Shown: piece by piece, positions 59,509 to 64,000 of the stretch
How positions within the stretch are numbered: position 1 is the first letter of the stretch
Layout of the letters: each line of letters starts with the position of its first letter
Assembly (NCBI RefSeq): GCF_964340395.1
Contig: NC_135550.1
Coordinates: forward strand, 8,189,864 to 8,253,863
Direction: 5' to 3'
Length of the DNA stretch: 64,000 nt
Origin: Glandiceps talaboti
Taxonomy: Eukaryota > Hemichordata > Enteropneusta > Spengelidae
The notes under the pieces: generated by a model
The model's input: only the letters and a program-made list of their open reading frames with translations
The model's database searches: none
What the model was told of the DNA's origin: nothing
Program-made: the position numbers and the translations under genes

Positions 59509-59972
59509 AAAAAAATAATTTTGATTTTGAATCCATCAAAAAAAACAACCTGAAAATCTATCTGACCATTGTTGTTGTGCATATTTTGATATGTTAACAG
59601 TTATGGTGGAAAAGTTGCTATTTGTAATCTGTCCATTTCACCGAAAACAAAACGCAATGCCTTCATTAAATACCGTTATTACCCGAATTATCGATTTATG
59701 CACGCCCACAACGGGAAGTGGGGAACCCCTACGCTGTCTGCGATTTACAGGGCACTGAATTCATAATAAATAGTACTGCAAATTATGTCAACATAGTGTC
59801 AATACATGACAGTTACCTCCTCCGTGGCGGGACAAAAACACCACACGGTACGGTGGTATTAATCATCGGACATTACATTTTCATCACCCATGCCCACAGC
59901 ATTTTAGAAGCCGGTGTGATCTTACCTTTCGTTAATAGGTCGAACTCTTACAGCCACTTTAACAGACGCCAT
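30538..59972 (-). CDS. KIF16B: KIF16B-type kinesin-3 motor with FHA and PX domains (complete)
   Basis: A plus-end-directed microtubule motor of the kinesin-3 family. KIF16B carries early endosomes by binding phosphatidylinositol 3-phosphate through a C-terminal PX domain. I joined 30 exons on the minus strand, all with AG/GT borders, into 4368 nt (1455 codons plus TAA at 30538-30540). The total is a multiple of three with every junction in phase, which strongly supports the model. Order: motor (about 1-365), neck, FHA (about 470-535), a very long coiled coil (about 575-1270), PX (about 1305-1440), and the C-terminal motif [37 protein letters not shown] and the PX domain distinguish it from KIF1 and KIF13. 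It is somewhat longer than human KIF16B (about 1,300 residues), mostly in the coiled coil. Domain exons are listed separately. Confidence 0.96.
33183..33500. mobile_element. Fold-back MITE family D, copy 1
   Basis: Starts GGGGAACACTACTCCAGGAA and continues AAGGTATTTCCATAAACTTT, then a region with ATGAATATTYATTAGATGAA. Parts are nearly identical to 34085-34555. It lies between PX exons of KIF16B. Confidence 0.7.
34085..34555. mobile_element. Fold-back MITE family D, copy 2
   Basis: Palindromic element. The left end AACACCACTCCAGGAAATAC and AAACTTTGGGTTCTGGAAAG are mirrored at the right by CTTTCCAGAACCCAAAATTT and TTTATTTCCCGGAG. The core repeats CAGTGTTGCATCATGGGTCT and its complement. It lies in a KIF16B intron. 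Confidence 0.85.
34677..38907 (-). CDS. KIF16B: KIF16B coiled-coil stalk exons, including one 1684-nt exon
   Basis: Exons 38854-38907, 36841-38524, 35469-35614, 34949-35128 and 34677-34722. The 1684-nt exon encodes about 561 residues made almost entirely of Glu, Lys, Gln, Arg and Leu in heptad spacing, for example [20 protein letters not shown]. This is a long parallel coiled coil with no globular insertion. Its antisense frames are also open because of codon bias, and they are not genes. The later exons finish the stalk ([20 protein letters not shown]) and lead through a Ser/Gly/Pro hinge ([14 protein letters not shown]) to the PX domain. Confidence 0.95.
34880..34912. repeat. GT run fused to a poly-G tract
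   Basis: (GT)n passes directly into about 20 G on the plus strand. The KIF16B transcript has poly-C here, starting about 37 nt past the exon 34949-35128 donor. Confidence 0.95.
35419..35437. promoter_or_regulatory. CTCF-like motif in KIF16B intron
   Basis: ACCACAAGAGGGCGCTAAA matches the bilaterian CTCF consensus CCASYAGRKGGCRSY at all but one position. Other shorter matches are CTAGAGGGCGCTA near 8731 and TTAGAGGGCGCTG near 20490. Occupancy is unknown. Confidence 0.35.
36012..36656. mobile_element. 645-bp DNA transposon relic with 18-bp perfect inverted ends
   Basis: CAGGGGCGTGTTCGGTAG at 36012-36029 has an exact reverse complement at 36639-36656. The element is markedly CpG-richer than its surroundings and carries CCAAGATGGCGGCCACG at about 36147, a textbook YY1-type site. 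Ends starting CAGGG are seen in hAT elements, but I found no convincing 8-bp target duplication, so the superfamily is open. A minus frame of 88 codons inside it is not recognised. It lies in a KIF16B intron. Confidence 0.75.
39000..39182. repeat. Degenerate 43-bp tandem repeat, four copies
   Basis: Units contain TTGACATCACAACAACA and CTATGTCATCAGTTCT with substitutions. It lies in the KIF16B intron between exons 39361-39508 and 38854-38907. Confidence 0.7.
39361..43625 (-). CDS. KIF16B: KIF16B neck and FHA domain exons
   Basis: Exons 43560-43625 and 42932-42991 encode the neck helix ([34 protein letters not shown]). Exon 40681-40800 encodes [17 protein letters not shown] and exon 40143-40194 encodes [13 protein letters not shown]. 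Exons 39794-39931 and 39361-39508 complete the FHA fold ([36 protein letters not shown]). SVGRDD and the later FRFNHP are hallmark FHA segments of kinesin-3, used in autoinhibition and dimer control. The exon 40681-40800 donor lies only about 35 nt from the long TATG microsatellite. Confidence 0.95.
40333..40644. repeat. (TATG)n microsatellite, about 310 bp
   Basis: Nearly pure tetranucleotide array with a few TGTG, TAAG and frame-shift interruptions. Open frames on both strands here (MYVC..., IHTY...) are repeat translations. On the KIF16B transcript it is (ACAT)n, about 37 nt downstream of an FHA exon donor. Confidence 0.98.
40905..41565 (+). mobile_element. Non-LTR retrotransposon 3' fragment (plus strand)
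   Basis: The open frame up to about 41310 resembles the C-terminal tail of LINE ORF2: [31 protein letters not shown] and [16 protein letters not shown]. An untranslated part follows and a run of AAATA units ends it at about 41525-41565. It is antisense to KIF16B, 105 bp upstream of the FHA exon. Everything 5' of the tail has been lost. Confidence 0.8.
41572..42255. repeat. Interspersed element with GGGGCCCAA termini
   Basis: It begins AGCTGCAAGCAGTGTTTGTG then GGGGCCCAATCGG and ends GGGGCCCAAGGC...TTTGGGCCCCTAATAA. Inside it, two variants of CAAACTTTCAAGTAGTCAAG and ATCCAATATGGTNGCCA recur, so it has internal duplication. It directly abuts the LINE tail. There is no coding capacity. Confidence 0.6.
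42457..42600. repeat. Copy of the GTAAGTAGGTAAAATCTA repeat family
   Basis: Two partial units, GGTAAGTAGGTAAAACTCAC and GGTAAGTAGGTAAAATCTAT, each followed by GAGTTYYC. They resemble the sequences at 16765-17400. Confidence 0.5.
42725..42918. repeat. Degenerate tandem repeat of about 65-75 bp, three copies
   Basis: Units share CAACTTTGAACTGGT, ACAGTAATTCTACAGACATG and TGATCCATAACAAAGTCA. The array ends about 14 nt from the neck exon 42932-42991 on its donor side. Confidence 0.75.
44383..59972 (-). CDS. KIF16B: KIF16B motor domain exons
   Basis: Exons: 59926-59972, 56845-56914, 53891-54004, 53304-53423, 52312-52344, 51769-51830, 51367-51467, 49950-50019, 49093-49165, 48527-48594, 47968-48068, 47076-47207, 46005-46102 and 44383-44457. 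The start [16 protein letters not shown] is typical of kinesin-3. The ATP P-loop is [15 protein letters not shown] (residues 102-109 are GQTGSGKS). Switch I is [13 protein letters not shown], switch II is [13 protein letters not shown], and the relay/L12 region is [20 protein letters not shown] followed by [20 protein letters not shown]. All nucleotide-contacting residues are intact, so an active ATPase is expected. Exon 5 is a 33-nt microexon ([11 protein letters not shown]). The kinesin-3 lysine-rich K-loop in L12 is short here (LGGKKKQ). Confidence 0.96.
45223..45856. mobile_element. 608-bp element with 69-bp perfect inverted ends and 13-bp target duplication
   Basis: TATTATAGTTCTA flanks the element on both sides (45223-45235 and 45844-45856). 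The element 45236-45843 starts GTCTGGTCCCCTGCCCCC and ends in its reverse complement. The inverted repeat is perfect for 69 bp (45236-45304 and 45775-45843). The perfect arms imply recent movement or recent copying. Inside is a plus-strand ORF, listed separately. It lies in a KIF16B intron, antisense to that gene. Confidence 0.93.
45400..45735 (+). CDS. CxxC-type zinc-binding ORF inside the 608-bp element
   Basis: An ORF of 111 codons. After a basic/Thr N-terminus (the in-frame ATG at 45418, in AACATGGCTG, is a good alternative start) come [15 protein letters not shown] and, about 48 residues later, ICRNCERRL. The pair of CxxC knuckles separated by a mixed hydrophobic segment looks like a small treble-clef or ZAD-like zinc domain. 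Strong potential donors occur at ATG|GTAAGC and CAG|GTAAAA within the frame, so this may be a captured first exon rather than a complete gene. A CCAAT sequence precedes it. The function is unknown. Confidence 0.55.
   Translation: MVSRSNMAVTVSKTPVKINTATCVVCGSDGLRLIFKKIRNSKDNQLHMLLLKYGEVDVTEGQICRNCERRLHTIDKMVSNFKEKCQSQSMHQISQVKRCAKSPLQINFLTN
46684..47062. mobile_element. Fold-back MITE family B, copy 2
   Basis: Near-complete relative of 24104-24480, with GAACCTGTTACAAACAGGGA, AACACTTGGCACAGCATGTT and the mirrored AACATGCTG-type right arm (AATATGCTGAGCCAAGTGTT). It lies between motor exons of KIF16B. Confidence 0.85.
50228..50827. mobile_element. 582-bp non-autonomous DNA element with 9-bp flanking repeats
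   Basis: AAAAACATG occurs at 50228-50236 and 50819-50827. The inner ends are imperfect inverted repeats (GGCTGATTTCTGGTC against AGACTGGTTTCTGGTC), followed inward by a perfect pair ATGAGGACTGGTAAC (50272-50286 and its complement 50757-50771). It contains the palindrome TGTCAGAATTCTGACA near 50740. There is no ORF. Confidence 0.7.
50855..51330 (-). mobile_element. Non-LTR retrotransposon 3' fragment (minus strand)
   Basis: A frame of about 126 codons matches the far C-terminus of a LINE reverse-transcriptase protein ([39 protein letters not shown]). It is followed by AATAAAG and an ATA-rich tail. It is in sense orientation with KIF16B, starts about 37 nt past the donor of a motor exon and carries a polyadenylation signal. 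Confidence 0.8.
52700..52995. mobile_element. Fold-back MITE family D, diverged copy
   Basis: The right end TTATTTCCTGGAGTGGCAGC and TTCTCCTTTA mirrors the family D terminus AAAGGGGAACACCACTCCAG. The middle contains AATGAATATTAATGACT and the complementary ATGAATATTCATTGC. It lies in a KIF16B intron. Confidence 0.6.
54487..54860. mobile_element. Fold-back element, arms about 45-60 bp
   Basis: The left arm TTTACTTGTTTGTTCTTTTG and CACAATACCATAGGTTTT is mirrored at 54785-54855 (AAAACCTATGGTATTGTGTC, AAAAGAACAAATGAAGTAAA). The spacer has no coding capacity. Confidence 0.8.
55493..55841. mobile_element. Two-level fold-back element
   Basis: The outer arms TAGAGACTTGGCATACTGGC and, in reverse, GCCAGACTGCCAAGTCTCTG enclose an inner hairpin at 55581-55737 (TGAGATAGACACAATAAA against TTTATTGTGTCTATCTCA, plus AGACATCCTTTACA). 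It directly abuts the palindromic element at 55851. Confidence 0.8.
55842..56068. mobile_element. Near-perfect palindromic MITE with 9-bp target duplication
   Basis: GACTACCAT flanks the element at 55842-55850 and 56060-56068. The 209-bp element begins TAGACTGTCGACAGTCGC and ends in GTCGACAGTCTA. The arms stay complementary nearly to the centre, where GGGCGCTTGGGCCTTCGGCC forms a small loop. A 9-bp duplication fits Mutator-like elements (MULEs). CpG content is high against AT-rich flanks. Confidence 0.92.
57689..57750. repeat. (CA)n microsatellite
   Basis: A pure CA run of about 62 bp in KIF16B intron 1. It is (UG)n in the transcript. Confidence 0.98.
58266..58310. repeat. (AAT)n microsatellite
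   Basis: About 15 AAT units in KIF16B intron 1. The Leu-run open frame on the minus strand is its translation. Confidence 0.97.
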
Positions 59973-60250
59973 ACTTTACATTCATGGGCTTCGAGTGACG
60001 TGAAATCCCGAGAGAAGTTTACAAACAGCTGACTCCCTCTTAGAGAGAGACCGACTAACTACCCGGAAGCAACAAGTCAAGGGTATGTCACATGATCGAT
60101 GTGTACCGCTCGGCTGCCGGGCTGCTCTCTTTCTCTGAGCTTCGTTGGCGGCGCTCTTCAATTCCGAACCGTGGCATACCACCAGAGCGAAATCACCCGT
60201 CTTGATACTTGTCTGTGCATGTACTGAACTATGGGGCGAGATCAGGATTC
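59973..60250 (-). promoter_or_regulatory. KIF16B 5'UTR and promoter region
   Basis: The 280 bp upstream of the KIF16B start is richer in CpG than its surroundings. It contains GTGACGTGA (CRE-like) near 59995 and GTCACATGAT (E-box/M-box-like) near 60087. No TATA box was seen, and the transcription start cannot be placed. Confidence 0.5.
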
Positions 60251-61779
60251 TTTTAGTTTAGTTGGGTTTGTTTTTTGGGGAGGGGGAGTGTTGAACAATT
60301 TTAGTTCTCATCATACAAAACAGTTTTACTTTTAATGGAATATGTTTTGAACCAATAAATACAACTCCTTTCTTTAAAAAAATGTCGTAAAATCGAGAAC
60401 TGGAAGAATTTTGCTACAGGCACTAATATCCAGTAAAGTGTCAATAAAAGAGCTATTTTTTCTTCACTACATACTACAATAGTGTTTGATTTGATTGTGA
60501 TATCAGTACCGTAGCCTGCGGGGAGGGGCAGGGGGGGGGGGGGCTCTGCCCCCCTGAGATTTTGGAAAAAAGAAAGAAAAAAAGCTACTTTTTGAATACA
60601 TAACGATGCTATTAAAATCGTTATTTACCGGACGATTCCTAGTATGCGCGATTTAAATGGATAGTTCACTGAAGTGACTGTACACTGCTGACTCCTGGCT
60701 AATATGTATCTTATATCGCTATTTGTACCCTGGCTTAACTTTGAATAAAAATGTATCCGCTTAAAAATTGTAACTTCTTGCAGCAAATTAAACATTCTTT
60801 GTGCGGGAAAGTACAAAAGAAGTGTGCACATGCACTGTGCATTTTCTGCGAGGAACAGTAGTCTTGAAAGTCTCCTTCATTTGAAGATAGCAAGTCGCAA
60901 TTATAATGTCAGCGAGTGAATAAAAAAAAAGACGGAAAAAGTCGTTCAACGTGAGGTCGCCTGCTATGCTGCATGTAGTGACTCCGAATATGCGCTCGAT
61001 CTCATTTACATCTTGTTCCTTGTATTAAAACATTTCATACTGATAAAACCTCAGATCTCTTTTTGGAATATTCGGTGGCCCTGAAAAACTATTAAACTAG
61101 GTACGCAGTTTAAGATCCACTATTTGATATTTCTTTCAATAATTGTGTCCGACGTTGTATTTGGTTAAAATGTTGTTTGATATAAGTATCTCATTGCACA
61201 CTGACGTTATTCCGCAATTCATTTTGAAGCGACAATTTGTTATGGAAAGAATGGCCTTGAATTTGTAAACAGAGCTGTACCTTCGACATCAAAATCCAAA
61301 CTTCAATTTCCATTATAATGAAATTGACAAGGAGAATTCACCAAGTTCAACTTGGGTTCCGACATAAACGAGGCCATAACAGTTTTGGGAGTTGGGTAAA
61401 GAAAATGATTATTTTGTTTTGTTACTTATTTGAGGAAGCACCATCCATTTTTTTTTTACTTTGAATGTGACATCTTTTCGGCAATTACTTTGAAAGATAC
61501 GACATTAGGCCAGAAAAAATGAAAAAGCTGTTCAACCTACCTATATATTTGTTTCTGGTGATGGGCATTTTTTTTTCAAAATTAAGGATATTTCTTTATA
61601 TTTTCTGAATAGTACATGTAACAATATACATTTGAGTCTATTCCAAATTATATAATATCTTATACAGTGGTTTACTTGGCTCTGATGTTGCATACAAGCA
61701 TGAATTTAGATTAAATATCCAATGTGCACTAAAAAGAATTGAACAAAAGTTTACGACCATTGGGGGGTGACCCTAAAAC
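60251..61779. other. Intergenic sequence upstream of KIF16B
   Basis: AT-rich with no recognisable gene. The one notable item is a G-rich hairpin at 60517-60560, where GGGGAGGGGCAGG and about 13 G are followed by CTCTGCCCCCC; this looks like the end of an unidentified repeat. Confidence 0.6.
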
Positions 61780-64000
61780 GAATGACAACCTGAATGACGG
61801 AAAACGAATGACAGCATTTCTAGGTGGTAAACAGTGGAATGACACCCTTTTCTACATTCAGTTAGTTGAATGACACACTCTGCACTGTAAAACCAATGGA
61901 ATGACAGCCGCCACTCTATAAAATAAGTGGAATGACAGCATTTTCAATGCTTTAGAACTGGAATGACATCATTTCTAGGTGGTAAACAGTGGAATGACAC
62001 CCTTTTCTACATTCAGTTAGTTGAATGACACCCTCTACACTGTAGAACCACTGGAATGACAGCTGCCACTCTATAAAATAAGTGGAATGACAGCATTTTT
62101 AATGCTTTGGAACTGGAATGACAGCATTTCTAGGTGGTAAACAGTGGAGTGACACCCTTTTCTACAATCAGTTAGTTGAATGACACACTCTGCACTGTAG
62201 AACCACTGGAATGACAGCCGCCACTCTATAAAATAAGTGGAATGACAGCATTTTTAATGCTTTGGAACTGGAATGACAGCATTTCTAGGTGGTAAACAGT
62301 GGAGTGACACCCTTTTCTACAATCAGTTAGTTGAATGACACACTCTGCACTGTAGAACCACTGGAATGACAGCCGCCACTCTATAAAATAAGTGGAATGA
62401 CAGCATTTTTAATGCTTTGGAACTGGAATGACAGCATTTCTAGGTGGTAAACAGTGGAGTGACACCCTTTTCTACAATCAGTTAGTTGAATGACACACTC
62501 TGCACTGTAGAACCACTGGAATGACAGCCGCCACTCTATAAAATAAGTGGAATGACAGCATTTTCAATGCTTTAGAACTGGAATGACAGCATTTCTAGGT
62601 GGTAAACAGTGGAATGACACCCTTTTCTACATTCAGTTAGTTGAATGACACCCTCTGCACTGTAAAACCAGTGGAATGACAGCCGCCACTCTATAAAATA
62701 AGTGGAATGACAGCATTTTCAATGCTTTAGAACTGGAATGACAGCATTTCTAGGTGGTAAACAGTGGAATGACACCCTTTTCTACATTCAGTTAGCTGAA
62801 TGACACCCTCTACACTGTAGAACCACTGGAATGACAGCCGCCACTCTAAAATACTAGTAAGTGGAATGACAGCATTTTTAATGCTTTGGAACTGGAATGA
62901 CAGCATTTCTAGGTGGTAAACAGTGGAATGACACCCTTTTCTACATTCAGTTAGTTGAATGACACCCTCTGCACTGTAGAACCACTGGAATGACAGTCGC
63001 CACTCTATAAAATAAGTGGAATGACAGCATTTTCAATGCTTTAGAACTGGAATGACAGCATTTCTAGGTGGTAAACAGTGGAATGACACCCTTTTCTACA
63101 TTCAGTTAGTTGAATGACACCAACTACACTGTACAACCACTGGAATGACAGCCACCACTCTATAAAATAAGGGGAATGACAGCATTTTTAATGCTTTGGA
63201 ACTGGAATGACAGCATTTCTAGGAGGTAAACAGTGGAATGACACCCTTTTCTACAATCAGTTAGTTGAATGACACACTCTGCACTGTAGAACCACTGGAA
63301 TGACAGCCGCCACACTATAAAATAAGTGGAATGACAGCATTTTCAATGCTTTAGAACTGGAATGACAGCATTTCTAGGTGGTAAACAGTGGAATGACACC
63401 CTTTTCTACAATCAGTTAGTTGAATGACACACTCTGCACTGTAAAACCACTGGAATGACAGCCGCCACTCTATAAAATAAGTGGAATGACAGCATTTTCA
63501 ATGCTTTAGAAAATGGTGTCATTCCACTGTTTACCACCTAGAAATGCTGTCATTCCAGTTCTAAAGCATTAAAAATGCTGTCATTCCACTTATTTTATAG
63601 AGTGGCGGCTGTCATTCCACTGGTTTTATAGTGCAGAGGGTGTCATTCAACTAACTGAATGTAGAAAAGGGTGTCATTCCACTGTTTACCACCTAGAAAT
63701 GCTGTCATTCCAGTTCCAAAGCATTAAAAATGCTGTCATTCCACTTATTTTATAGAGTGGCGACTGTCATTCCAGTGGTTCTACAGTGCAGAGGGTGTCA
63801 TTCAACTAACTGAATAATGCTTTGGAACTGGAATGACAGCATTTCTAGGTGGTAAACAGTGGAATGACACCCTTTTCTACATTCAGTTAGTTGAATGACA
63901 CCCTCTGCACTATAAAACCAGTGGAATGACAGCCGCCACTCTATAAAATAAGTGGAATGACAGCATTTTTAATGCTTTAGAACTGGAATGACAGCATTTC
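61780..64000. repeat. Hierarchical satellite: 155-bp unit made of five 31-bp subrepeats
   Basis: At least 14 units run to the window edge. Each 155-bp unit is five 31-bp blocks, all starting (G/T)GAATGACA: block a GCATTTCTAGGTGGTAAAC, block b CCCTTTTCTACATTCAG, block c CCCTCTGCACTGTAGAACC, block d GCCGCCACTCTATAAAAT, block e GCATTTTTAATGCTTTGG (text after GAATGACA). Units around 62117-62580 are almost identical, which shows recent amplification; two unit variants (TTTTCAATGCTTTAG and TTTTTAATGCTTTGG in block e) alternate. A block of about two units at 63511-63815 is inverted. There is no coding frame. Confidence 0.95.

Noticed and set aside
61780-64000. CRISPR-like look: short constant word every 31 bp with variable spacers
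   Set aside because: The 'spacers' recur every 155 bp, the genome is animal and there are no cas genes; it is a higher-order satellite.

Overview
This is a gene-containing stretch of an animal nuclear genome. It is AT-rich, with short exons bounded by GT...AG sites and long introns full of fold-back elements, 3' fragments of non-LTR retrotransposons and microsatellites. The repeat content and intron layout suggest a non-vertebrate bilaterian, probably marine (deuterostome or lophotrochozoan). I cannot name the species.

Three protein-coding genes are recognisable. (1) Gephyrin on the minus strand (start codon 20469, running left out of the window) makes a MoaB/MogA-like G domain, a histidine-rich linker and a MoeA-like E domain. 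Sixteen exons of this main form are present and stay in frame throughout. The last part of the E domain is outside the window. (2) A ZIP (SLC39) zinc transporter on the plus strand has its whole coding sequence in one exon (22508-23566). Its non-coding first exon starts close to the gephyrin start, so the two genes appear to share a divergent promoter. (3) A KIF16B-type kinesin-3 on the minus strand is complete from start codon 59972 to stop 30538. I could join 30 exons with consistent phases into 4368 nt (1455 codons plus stop): motor, FHA, long coiled coil and C-terminal PX domain.

The most unusual region is 8812-11659, inside gephyrin. After the last G-domain exon, two further same-strand exons (1000 and 722 nt) splice in frame and end at a stop codon with a polyadenylation signal beyond it. 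They would give an alternative protein: the gephyrin G domain fused to a basic, cysteine/histidine-rich tail of unknown function. The intron between them is almost filled by about 18 copies of a 55-bp repeat. Each copy duplicates the end of the upstream exon, and most also carry its splice donor.

Other structure: a 608-bp element with perfect 69-bp terminal inverted repeats, a 13-bp target duplication and a CxxC-type ORF (45236-45843); a nearly perfect palindromic element with a 9-bp target duplication (55851-56059); several families of fold-back MITEs, one inserted into another (23889-24553); and, from about 61780 to the window end, a hierarchical satellite whose 155-bp unit is exactly five 31-bp subrepeats, with an inverted block inside it. 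I saw no rRNA, tRNA, CRISPR array or prokaryotic feature.
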